A stretch of DNA of 64,000 bases. Source: G963668345 sp965206025 (lineage in GTDB: Bacteria > Acidobacteriota > Terriglobia > Bryobacterales > UBA6623). Shown here piece by piece: positions 54,438 to 62,506 of this stretch. The position numbers were made by a program, and so were the translations under genes. The stretch's first letter is position 1. Every line of letters starts with the position of its first letter. The DNA lies in contig CBDBIU010000005.1 of the NCBI GenBank assembly GCA_965206025.1, forward strand, positions 1,922,001 to 1,986,000, given 5' to 3'. Below the pieces are notes generated by a model that had not been told where the DNA came from, searched no databases, and saw only the letters and a program-made list of their open reading frames with translations.

Positions 54438-57400
54438 TTCTACCCGGACTTCGCGACTTGCTCGGGGGACTGGAACGTCACCCGGCCTTCCAAGACATCG
54501 TGCGCTTTTTGGGACGGGCAGGACCTGAAAAACTACACCTGTCGGGGTTGAACGGGGCCGGTCTGGCATTGTACGCCGCCCTGCTCCACCTGCGCACGGA
54601 AAGAACCGTCGCTGTTGTCGTCGGGTCCAGTGCGGGCGCCGAAATCCTCGCCGAGACGGCGGGGGCGTTCTTTGAGCTGCTGGAGGTGTCTACGCACCGC
54701 GTCGCTCCGTTCGTGCTTCCGGCCCACGATGTCACGCCTTACGATGGTCTCCCGCCGCATGCCGAGATCAGCGGAAAACGGGCCATAGGGCTTTGGCGCA
54801 TGGCGGACCAACAGGCCTCTGTGGTCGTGGCGCCGGTCGCATCGGCGCTTCTACAAACAGCCTCGGCGGATTTTCTCCGCAACTTCTGCTGGAAAATTGA
54901 GGTCGGGGACGAGTTCGATCTTGCGGACCTCGAAGAGGGCCTCGAGGCGGCTGGTTTCGTCCGTCACGAGCCGGTCGAGACGATCGGGCAGTTTTCGCTT
55001 CGCGGCGGGATCGTCGACGTCTATTCCCCGGAGGCGTCTTACCCGGTCAGGCTGGAAATGTTCGGCGATCAAGTAGAATCGATTCGCCACTTCAACCCGG
55101 AAACACAGAAGTCCGTCCAAAGCATCGAACAAACGCTCGTCCTCCCGCTCACGGAATACCCGCTCTCGGCCGGCCTCCGGGCCCAGATCAGCGGCCATGA
55201 CGGCACCGGGTCGGCGGAAGCGCCCGGCGACGACCCGATCCTTCCACCTGGTTGGGAATTCCACCCCGCGGCAGCTAAGGCTCGCTCTACAAACCTGTGG
55301 CAGTTGCTCGATCGGCCTATCATCATTTGGAGCGACAGGGCGTCGTTGGAGGCCGAAGGCGAGAAGCTCCAGCGGCGGCTGCAAGCCGCCTTTGAACGCT
55401 CCGAGGGCCCTGTTCCGTCACCGGAAGCCTTTTATTCGTCCCTCGAGCGGCTTAGGCGGCTGGCCTCGGACTTTCACCAGATCGAGGTCGAGCGACTCGG
55501 GCATGATGCCGGTTCACGATCCGTTCACATCTCGACCCAGCCGACACCTCGCTTCGGCGGCAACATCGCCCACTGCATGAGGGAGCTGCAAGCCCGGGTG
55601 AAGGACGGGTCCCGGGTCTTGGTGGTGGTCCCCTCCGTGGGTGAAGTCGAGCGACTGGCCGACGTCTTGAATGAATACGGGATCACGTATCAGCTAGGCC
55701 TCAGAGATCCCTCCAAGGCCGGGATACCTTATCTGGAAGAAAAGGCCTACCTAGCCGGCCCGGTCTCTCAGACCGTGCTGGCCCAAGCCTCCATTCGCGA
55801 AGGGGCGGTGTTTCCTGATTCTCGCGTCGTCATCTACGGCGCCGAGGACATCTTTAGCGCCCCCCCGGTCGTTGCCCGCCCGCCGCGGCGAAAGTCCACA
55901 ATTTCCACTTTTCTCGCCGACCTAGAGGATCTTAAGCCCGGTGATCTTGTCGTCCACAACGAACACGGCATCGGGCAGTACCTGGGACAGAAACAGGTCG
56001 AACACGGTTCTCGCCAGGAAGATTTCATGCTCATCGAATACGCCGATCGGGCGCGGCTGTACGTCCCCCTGGCAAGGTTGGACCTGGTGCAGAGGCACCA
56101 CGGGGCGGGAGGCTCCGCTCCGTCGTTGGACCGCATGGGCGGACAGACCTGGAGCCGCACCAAGTCCCGAGTCAGAGCCCGGCTGGTCGATATGGCCGAC
56201 GAACTGCTGAAACTCTACGCCGAGCGCAAGCTCAAAACCGGCTTTGCCTTCTCCGCCGACAGCCACTGGCAGAGCGAGTTCGAAGACGCTTTTGAGTTCG
56301 AGGAGACCCCTGATCAACTGCACGCCGTCCGGGACATCAAGAAGGACATGGAATCGCCCCTGGCCATGGACCGACTGGTCTGCGGCGACGTGGGCTTTGG
56401 CAAGACCGAGGTGGCCATGCGAGCGGCCTTCAAGGCGCTGGCCGACGGCAAGCAGGTAGCTCTCCTCGCACCGACGACCGTACTGGCGTTCCAACATTAC
56501 GAAACCTTTCGGCGGCGGTTTTCTCCATTCCCGGTGGAGGTGGAGATGCTTACGCGCTTCCGATCGCCGCGGCAACAGAAGGAGATCATCGGCCGCGTGG
56601 CCGCCGCCAAGGTGGACGTTACCATCGGTACCCACCGGCTGCTGTCCAAAGACATGGTCTTCAACGACCTTGGATTGCTGATCGTCGACGAAGAGCAGCG
56701 CTTCGGGGTGCGCCACAAAGAGCGACTCAAGCAGCTCAAAAAGAACGTGGACGTGTTGACGCTGACGGCGACGCCGATCCCCAGAACACTACATATGTCG
56801 TTTGTAGGTCTGCGCGACATCTCCATCATTCAAACTCCGCCCAGAGACCGGCTGGCGATTCAAACCGTCGTGGCGCCGTCTTCCGACCGGCTAGTAAGGG
56901 CGGCGGTCGAGCAGGAGATGGAACGGGGAGGCCAGGTCTTCTTTGTTCACAATCGAGTCGAGACAATCTGGCAGGTAGCCGCACACCTGCAATACCTTGT
57001 TCCTCGAGTTCGCTTCGGCGTGGCTCACGGACAGATGGCGTCCAAGGATCTTGAGGACGTGATGCTGAAATTCATGCGCCACGACTACGATGTGCTGGTG
57101 TCTACTACTATTGTAGAGAATGGGCTCGATATCCCCCTTGCCAACACCATGCTGATCGATCGAGCGGACCGCTATGGATTGGCGGAGCTCTACCAACTGA
57201 GGGGCCGGGTGGGGAGATCCGACCGGCGGGCCTATGCTTACCTCATGGTCGACGACCTGAGCGAGCTGTCCGAGAATGCCCGAAAGCGTCTTGCGGCGCT
57301 CAAGGAATTCAGCGAGCTAGGTTCCGGGTTCAAGATCGCCGCGCTTGATCTGGAACTCCGGGGCGCGGGTAACTTGCTAGGCGGCGAGCAGCACGGCCAT

Positions 57401-57922
57401 ATCGGGGCGGTGGGTTTTGAAACCTACTGCCGGATTCTTGACGAGGCTGTCGCCGAACTGCAAGGCGAAAAACAGGAGGCGCCTCGGCGCGCCACCATCA
57501 AGCTGCAGTTGGACGTTCATATCCCCACCGACTACATTGCCGACGAGGCGCAGCGGCTACAGACCTATAAACACCTGGCCGAGATACGCAACGGCCAGGA
57601 TCAAGAGCGGGTCGAAGGCGAATTGCGCGACCGCTACGGGTCCCCGCCCGAGCCCGTTCGCAACCTGATGGACTACTCCTTGATTAAGAGCCAAGCCGAG
57701 CGGACGGGGATCGAGCGGATCGAGCGCCGGGGCCAATGGTTGAGCCTGCATTTTCGTGACGACTCAGCGATCGACCCTCAACGCCTGATGGACTTTGTCC
57801 GCTCCACGCCCGAAGCGTCTTTCTCGCCGAGCGGCGAGCTGACCTGGGCCATCTCGGACAAGCCGGGACCGAAGTGGCTGTCGGCCGCCAAGGGCCTGCT
57901 CGACCGGCTGGCAGCCGCTTGA
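54434..57922 (+). CDS. mfd: Transcription-repair coupling factor Mfd
   Basis: 1162-residue ATP-dependent translocase that removes stalled RNA polymerase and recruits UvrA. Order of parts: N-terminal UvrB-like region (residues about 1-340), RNA-polymerase interaction domain (DLVVHNEHGIGQYLGQKQV, about 500-570), translocase domains with Walker A CGDVGFGKTEVAMRAAF, DEEQRFGVRHKERL and TATPIPRTLHMS, RecG-like TRG motif (RADRYGLAELYQLRGRVGR), and the C-terminal UvrA-masking domain. The TTG start overlaps the rfaE2 stop (TTGA), indicating coupling. Length is normal. Confidence 0.97.
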   Translation: MILPGLRDLLGGLERHPAFQDIVRFLGRAGPEKLHLSGLNGAGLALYAALLHLRTERTVAVVVGSSAGAEILAETAGAFFELLEVSTHRVAPFVLPAHDVTPYDGLPPHAEISGKRAIGLWRMADQQASVVVAPVASALLQTASADFLRNFCWKIEVGDEFDLADLEEGLEAAGFVRHEPVETIGQFSLRGGIVDVYSPEASYPVRLEMFGDQVESIRHFNPETQKSVQSIEQTLVLPLTEYPLSAGLRAQISGHDGTGSAEAPGDDPILPPGWEFHPAAAKARSTNLWQLLDRPIIIWSDRASLEAEGEKLQRRLQAAFERSEGPVPSPEAFYSSLERLRRLASDFHQIEVERLGHDAGSRSVHISTQPTPRFGGNIAHCMRELQARVKDGSRVLVVVPSVGEVERLADVLNEYGITYQLGLRDPSKAGIPYLEEKAYLAGPVSQTVLAQASIREGAVFPDSRVVIYGAEDIFSAPPVVARPPRRKSTISTFLADLEDLKPGDLVVHNEHGIGQYLGQKQVEHGSRQEDFMLIEYADRARLYVPLARLDLVQRHHGAGGSAPSLDRMGGQTWSRTKSRVRARLVDMADELLKLYAERKLKTGFAFSADSHWQSEFEDAFEFEETPDQLHAVRDIKKDMESPLAMDRLVCGDVGFGKTEVAMRAAFKALADGKQVALLAPTTVLAFQHYETFRRRFSPFPVEVEMLTRFRSPRQQKEIIGRVAAAKVDVTIGTHRLLSKDMVFNDLGLLIVDEEQRFGVRHKERLKQLKKNVDVLTLTATPIPRTLHMSFVGLRDISIIQTPPRDRLAIQTVVAPSSDRLVRAAVEQEMERGGQVFFVHNRVETIWQVAAHLQYLVPRVRFGVAHGQMASKDLEDVMLKFMRHDYDVLVSTTIVENGLDIPLANTMLIDRADRYGLAELYQLRGRVGRSDRRAYAYLMVDDLSELSENARKRLAALKEFSELGSGFKIAALDLELRGAGNLLGGEQHGHIGAVGFETYCRILDEAVAELQGEKQEAPRRATIKLQLDVHIPTDYIADEAQRLQTYKHLAEIRNGQDQERVEGELRDRYGSPPEPVRNLMDYSLIKSQAERTGIERIERRGQWLSLHFRDDSAIDPQRLMDFVRSTPEASFSPSGELTWAISDKPGPKWLSAAKGLLDRLAAA

Positions 57923-58080
57923 CCCGCTTTCTCGCGAGCACTCTACTGAGAGGGGGGAGTCATGCTTCGTAGTGTGACCGGGCGCGACAGCACCGCGACG
58001 GCCGTACGTGTTGCCGCCTCCGGCGGAGTACTGAGAAGCGCGCCGCATCGGCCAACCACAAGATACGGAAAGCAACAATC

Positions 58081-59046
58081 ATGAATGTCGAAGATATCCG
58101 AAGAATAGCCGTTACCGGGGCCGGCATCATGGGCCACGGTATCGCCCAGGATTTCGCATCCGCGGGATATGAGGTCTCTCTCCACGATCTGACGGACGAA
58201 AGGCTACGGCAGGCCGCGGCGAACATTCGGAAAAACCTCGAAATGCTGGCGGATATGGGCTTGGCGGACGCAACCGAGATCCACTCGACCACGGCCCGTA
58301 TACACTGCTACACCGATCTAAGCGAGGCGGTCGACGGTGTCCAGTTGGTCGTGGAGTGCGTGGTTGAAAACCTTGCGGTCAAGCAGCAGGTTTTCCGCGA
58401 ATTGGATGACATCAGCGCTCCCGACTGCATCCTGGCCACGAACACCTCCAGTTTTCTCCCCAGCGCACTGGCGTCGGTGACGAAACGGCCGGAGAGAGTG
58501 CTGGCGACGCATTACTTCAATCCCGCTTACTTGCTGCCCTTCGCCGAAGTGGTTCCCGGCCCTGAAACCGCCGAAGAAGTCACGACGGCGGTTTTTGAGC
58601 TGCTGAAGAAAGTGGGCAAGACTCCGCTCAAGATGGCGAAGGAAGTCGTCGGCTTTGTCGCCAATCGGCTCCAGGCAGCGATGTATCGGGAAGCCCTCTC
58701 CATGGTGAATCGAGGCATCGCCACCCCGGAGGAAATAGACCTTTCCATCAGAAACGGCTTCGGCCGAAGGCTGGCGGCTATCGGGGCGTTTCAGGCCCTT
58801 GATCTGGCCGGTTGGGACACCGCTCAAGCGACGTGTCGGAATATCTTCCCCGATCTTGAATCTTCGACAGAAGTGCCCGCCCTGATGGAACAAAAGATCA
58901 GCCAAGGCGATCTGGGACTGAAAACGGGGAAAGGTGTTTACTCTTGGACTTCTGAGGCGGCCGGGGCTCTGAAAACCGAAATCACACAAGCGCTGGTTGA
59001 GGCCGCGAAACGAGGGCCGGAGGAATCACGATCTAAGGTGCTGTGA
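58081..59046 (+). CDS. 3-Hydroxyacyl-CoA dehydrogenase
   Basis: 321-residue NAD-dependent dehydrogenase of fatty-acid and related CoA-thioester oxidation. Rossmann motif VTGAGIMGHGIAQDFASAGY, LVVECVVENLAVKQQVF, NTSSFLPSALA, the catalytic His in THYFNPAYLLPFAEVVPG with VGFVANRLQAAMYREAL, and the C-terminal domain ending GLKTGKGVYSW. Length matches single-function HAD/HbdH proteins. No other beta-oxidation gene is adjacent; the SDR and TPP-enzyme genes downstream could share a route but nothing proves it. Confidence 0.93.
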   Translation: MNVEDIRRIAVTGAGIMGHGIAQDFASAGYEVSLHDLTDERLRQAAANIRKNLEMLADMGLADATEIHSTTARIHCYTDLSEAVDGVQLVVECVVENLAVKQQVFRELDDISAPDCILATNTSSFLPSALASVTKRPERVLATHYFNPAYLLPFAEVVPGPETAEEVTTAVFELLKKVGKTPLKMAKEVVGFVANRLQAAMYREALSMVNRGIATPEEIDLSIRNGFGRRLAAIGAFQALDLAGWDTAQATCRNIFPDLESSTEVPALMEQKISQGDLGLKTGKGVYSWTSEAAGALKTEITQALVEAAKRGPEESRSKVL

Positions 59047-59089
59047 TTGTTGGCGGATCGGGTGGGATTCGAATGCCCGCAAACGTGAA

Positions 59090-59182
59090 TCAGAGCCGCG
59101 ACCGCGAGGGAGCGGTCCAGCGATGAATCCTCGGACACACCGATGATCCGTACATGGGAACGTTGGAGTCGACAAAAATCAT
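59090..59182 (-). pseudogene. Truncated vapC toxin
   Basis: MIFVDSNVPMY is the usual start of a PIN-domain VapC toxin, including the first acidic catalytic residue (Asp5). After residue 11 the sequence (GSSVCPRIHRW) leaves the family and stops at residue 30, so the toxin is lost. Its ATG overlaps the TGA of the antitoxin frame, as in intact vapBC operons. Confidence 0.65.
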
Positions 59183-59424
59183 TCCAGGTAGCCTTGCTCG
59201 ATTTCCGCCAGTATCTGTCGCGGCTCGCCGGTGGGAAAACTGTACTACGCGGCTTTCCGGATGGCCCGCAGCTTCGTCTCCGCATCCGTGCTCGGTGGTT
59301 TCTCGCACGCCGCTCGGAGCGCTTGACGAACCAATGCCGAGACGGTCTGCCTCCGCGCACGGGCCAGCTGTCGAATCTGGTCCAATTCGTGTTCTTCAAG
59401 AAGGACTTGAAGGCTCTTACTCAT
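59179..59424 (-). pseudogene. vapB-like antitoxin with premature amber stop
   Basis: Frame 59424 to 59179 reads MSKSLQVLLEEHELDQIRQL, then QTVSALVRQALRAA, the ribbon-helix-helix antitoxin pattern. A TAG at 59247-59245 (after 59 residues, KLRAIRKAA) interrupts it. Reading past the stop gives YSFPTGEPRQILAEIEQGYL and a TGA at 59181-59179, the usual toxin-binding tail of this antitoxin family. So the gene is inactivated by one nonsense change next to a truncated vapC. No other gene lies between 59047 and 59539. Confidence 0.7.
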
Positions 59425-59539
59425 ACGATGAGTAACACAGTGAGCCTCGACTGCCAGGCCTCCAAGACAGGATTACAGGAGCGCCAACCCTGTAAACGGA
59501 TTACCCGATCAGAGGCCGACTTGGCGGCCGAGCCTTTTG

Positions 59540-61192
59540 TCACACCGGCGCCAGTGCGCGGATATCGCTGGCGACATCCACAACCGCCGGACGGCCCGAC
59601 GCCAGGGCGCGATCGAGCGCCGGTCGGATTCCTTCCGGTGTCTCCACTCTCTCGCCAAAGCACCCCATGGCCCGCGCGATGGCGGCCAAATCCAGATCTT
59701 CGAACCGCCACATTTCAAAGCCGGTGGTCTGTTGGCCGCCGTAAGCCTCGTTGAAGATGTGCGTTTCTTGGTTGAGCGAGCGGTTGTCGTTAACCACGAT
59801 GACGGTATTGATCCCATACCGGGCGGCGGTCTCCAACTCGGCCACGTGATAGTAGAAGCCCCCATCCCCGGTGAAGCAAATGACGGGGCGGTCCGGCTGG
59901 GCGCATTTCGCCCCCAGCGACGCCGGGAGCGCCCATCCTAGAGAACCCGCCGCGCGCAGGAAGGTCTGCTGTGACCGCAGCTCGATGTGAGCCCCCGTCC
60001 AGTAGCTCGCGTGGCCGGTATCCGACAATAGAATGGCGTCCGCGGGCAGGAACGCCTCGACCTCCTTGGCTATTCGCTCCGGGCGCATGGGCGCGGCTTC
60101 CGCGTCCCGAAGAGACTGGACCTCCGACCGCCACTTGTCCACAAATCCGGCCGCGCGGTCGAGCCACTCTTGATTCGGTTCCCAGGGACTCAACGCTTCG
60201 ATGAGCTGCCGAAGCGTTGCCTTGGCGTCTCCGCATAACGACGCAACGTTAGGATAGTTACGGCCCAGCTCCTCGGGCGCGATGTCCAGTTGCATCACAG
60301 GGGTGCCTTTGGGCGGAACCCGCCAGCTATCGGTGACTTGGCTCCCGGTGTGGCTTCCGATGTAGAAGACCAGATCGGCTTCGCGGATAACCTCGTTCGC
60401 GCACCTCCGCGAATACCAGCCCGCCACGCCCACCGAAAGCCGGTGATTTTCCGCGATGGTCCCCTTGGCGTTCAGCGCCGTGGCGACAGGTATGCCGAGC
60501 ATTTCCGCCAGCTCGACGACTTCAGGCTGCGCCCCGGAGCGGACTACCCCGCCACCGGCGACGATGACCGGACGTTCGGCCCGGCTCAGAACTCGCGCGG
60601 CTTCCTTGACCTGCTCGGGATCGGGCCGTGGCCGGACGGCCGGGCAGCAAGAGAATTGCGGCTCGAAGACTCGATCCAGGTCGGCCTCTTGCGTGGCTAC
60701 CTCGCCGACGTGGCCACCGATTTCCAAGTGCACCGGCCCCGGACAGCCCGTCGTCGCCGAGCGGAAAGCCTGGCGAAGCAAGTCGGGCAGCCGCTCGACG
60801 ACATCCACCTGCGCGTTGAACTTAGTAAGAGGTTCAAACAGGGGAAGATCCTCGACCTCCTGATATTTGTGCTTGAACCTGCTTTCCGGCGATCGGCCGC
60901 CCGTGATCGCAATGACCGGGGAGCAGGCCAGGTAGGGGTCGCGCAGACCGGCGGCTAGGTTGGCGGCGCCGATCCCCTGGGCCATACAAATGCCCGGCCG
61001 CCGGCCGGCCCGTGCATAGCCGTCAGCCATGTAGACCGCAGCCTTCTCCGCGTGAGCCGTGACGCGTGTGATATTCCTGCCCTCCATCTCCGCCAGGGCG
61101 TGAGTCAGGATCGTGGGTACCAGAAAGACGTGGCTTACGCCGTACACCTCCAGGGCCTCGGCAAAATAGCGGGAACCCGTCATCAGCGGCAT
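59540..61192 (-). CDS. TPP-dependent acetolactate synthase-like enzyme
   Basis: 550-residue TPP enzyme of the acetolactate synthase/benzoylformate decarboxylase superfamily. The catalytic Glu is in TAHAEKAAVYMADGYAR (about residue 48); central domain QLDIAPEELGRNYP; TPP/Mg motif FTGDGGFYYHVAELETAARY with NDN at 20-30 residues further on. It differs from IlvB at many family positions and no small subunit gene is adjacent, so it probably makes a different product. An isolated gene divergent from an SDR gene. Related proteins include oxalyl-CoA decarboxylase-like and glyoxylate carboligase-like enzymes; I cannot choose. Confidence 0.85.
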   Translation of the reverse strand: MPLMTGSRYFAEALEVYGVSHVFLVPTILTHALAEMEGRNITRVTAHAEKAAVYMADGYARAGRRPGICMAQGIGAANLAAGLRDPYLACSPVIAITGGRSPESRFKHKYQEVEDLPLFEPLTKFNAQVDVVERLPDLLRQAFRSATTGCPGPVHLEIGGHVGEVATQEADLDRVFEPQFSCCPAVRPRPDPEQVKEAARVLSRAERPVIVAGGGVVRSGAQPEVVELAEMLGIPVATALNAKGTIAENHRLSVGVAGWYSRRCANEVIREADLVFYIGSHTGSQVTDSWRVPPKGTPVMQLDIAPEELGRNYPNVASLCGDAKATLRQLIEALSPWEPNQEWLDRAAGFVDKWRSEVQSLRDAEAAPMRPERIAKEVEAFLPADAILLSDTGHASYWTGAHIELRSQQTFLRAAGSLGWALPASLGAKCAQPDRPVICFTGDGGFYYHVAELETAARYGINTVIVVNDNRSLNQETHIFNEAYGGQQTTGFEMWRFEDLDLAAIARAMGCFGERVETPEGIRPALDRALASGRPAVVDVASDIRALAPV

Positions 61193-61290
61193 GTCAATTC
61201 AACCTCACAAATGGCCTTAAAATTACGGTCCGTTTTCCCATCACCGTCGAGCAACGCGGAACCATTCTACCGAGGCCGGGCCGAGATCTC

Positions 61291-61422
61291 ATTCAGTCCG
61301 CTTTTCTCACCACCTGACAGTCGAAGCACGCGATAGACCCGCCATTACTGCGTTGCGCTTGCTCGCCGTGCTCACTGGTCACGCACTTCGTCTCGCCAGG
61401 TGGCGAGAAAAGCGGACTGAAT
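61291..61422. mobile_element. Inverted-repeat element (132 bp), CTCACC family
   Basis: 26-bp terminal inverted repeats with one mismatch, beginning ATTCAGTCCGCTTTTCTC. Internally it carries, on the minus strand, the words GAGCACGGCGAGCAAGCGCA and ACGCAGTAATGGCGGG found at 50391-50591. Placed in the divergent gap between the TPP enzyme and SDR genes, hence probably within a promoter region; otherwise nothing is visible in the 371-bp gap. Confidence 0.7.
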
Positions 61423-61563
61423 GAGCAGAAGTTGACACTTCCGGCCGGCTACCCGGATAATGCGCGTGTCCGCCACGAGAAAAGATTCCGACCTCGGAGG
61501 CCTCGATGAGGTCCAGAGGATAGCACGGGGTCTCGGCGAGGGCCGCCGGCCGCCCGGAGCGTT

Positions 61564-62337
61564 ATGGCAGAATCCCAACCTCTTCGTGTATTGATCACCG
61601 CCGGAGCCTCCGGTATCGGTCGGGCCGTCGCAGAGACGTTTCTCGCCCAAGGCGCTTCGGTTCACATCTGTGACGTCTCAGAGACCTACTTGGCAGACGC
61701 CGCCCAGGCCCTTCCTCTTATCGGCGCGACACGCGCCGACGTTGCCGATGAGCAACAGGTCGACGGGTTGTTCCACGAAGCTGCCGGCCGCCTGGGAGGT
61801 CTCGATGTTCTAGTCAATAACGCCGGCATCGCCGGGCCGACGGCAGCGGTCGAGGAAATCAAGCTCGAAGAATGGGAACGGACTCTGGCGGTAAACATTA
61901 CAGGCCAGTTTCTGTGCGCCCGTCAAGCTGTACCTCTGTTGAAGCAAGCCGGGGGCGGATCGATCATAAACATGTCCTCCGTGGTCGGCCGTCTAGGCAT
62001 GCCTCTGCGAGCACCCTACGTAGCATCGAAATGGGCCGTGGTGGGTTTCACAAAGACTCTGGCGATGGAACTCGGGCCTCACGGAATCCGCGTCAATGCC
62101 ATCTTGCCGGGTGCGGTCGAGGGTGAAAGGCAAACGGCCGTGGTCAGGGCGAAGGCAAAGGCGATCGGGGTAAGCTACACGGAGCTAGAAGCAGAGTTGC
62201 TGAAGGCAACCTCGTTGCGGAAGAAAATCAGCTCTCAGGACGTAGCCAACGCGATCACCTTCCTTTGTTCCGAGGCCGGGAGCAGTATCTCGGGCCAATC
62301 AATCAGTGTTTGCGGGAACGCGGAGTATGTGCGTTGA
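61564..62337 (+). CDS. Short-chain dehydrogenase/reductase (SDR)
   Basis: 257-residue classical SDR, NAD(P)-dependent oxidoreductase. Cofactor motif ITAGASGIGRAVAETF, NNAGIAGPTA, catalytic Ser in INMSSVVGRLGMP, and YVASKWAVVGFTKTLA with the catalytic Tyr and Lys. HGIRVNAILPGAVEGER is the usual substrate-loop run-in. An acidic residue after the first strand (HICDVSE) suggests NAD rather than NADP. Substrate unknown. Followed by a repeat element and a peptidase gene on the same strand. Confidence 0.92.
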   Translation: MAESQPLRVLITAGASGIGRAVAETFLAQGASVHICDVSETYLADAAQALPLIGATRADVADEQQVDGLFHEAAGRLGGLDVLVNNAGIAGPTAAVEEIKLEEWERTLAVNITGQFLCARQAVPLLKQAGGGSIINMSSVVGRLGMPLRAPYVASKWAVVGFTKTLAMELGPHGIRVNAILPGAVEGERQTAVVRAKAKAIGVSYTELEAELLKATSLRKKISSQDVANAITFLCSEAGSSISGQSISVCGNAEYVR

Positions 62338-62347
62338 GGCCGCCCTG

Positions 62348-62506
62348 GGCCCGCCTTTCTCACCACGTGGCGAGGCGAAGTGCGTGAGAGACCCGTCAAT
62401 ACGGGGCGCGCGTCGCTTAGCGTGCGGAGGCGTACTTGGACGGTACGCTGAGCACGGTGAGCAAGCGCAACGAAGTAATGTCAGTCAGGCGGTGAGAAAT
62501 GCGGGC
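62348..62506 (+). mobile_element. Inverted-repeat element (about 160 bp), CTCACC family
   Basis: Left end GGCCCGCCTTTCTCACCACG, right end GGTGAGAAATGCGGGC. Internal words GGCGAGGCGAAGTGCGTG, GAGCACGGTGAGCAAGCGCA match the 50391 element. The right end contains the ATG (62499) of the following peptidase gene. Confidence 0.65.

Noticed and set aside
59060..59085. tRNA-like T-arm (GGGATTCGAATGCCC) after the hydroxyacyl-CoA dehydrogenase gene
   Set aside because: No acceptor stem or anticodon arm could be built around it, and the T-stem is only three pairs.
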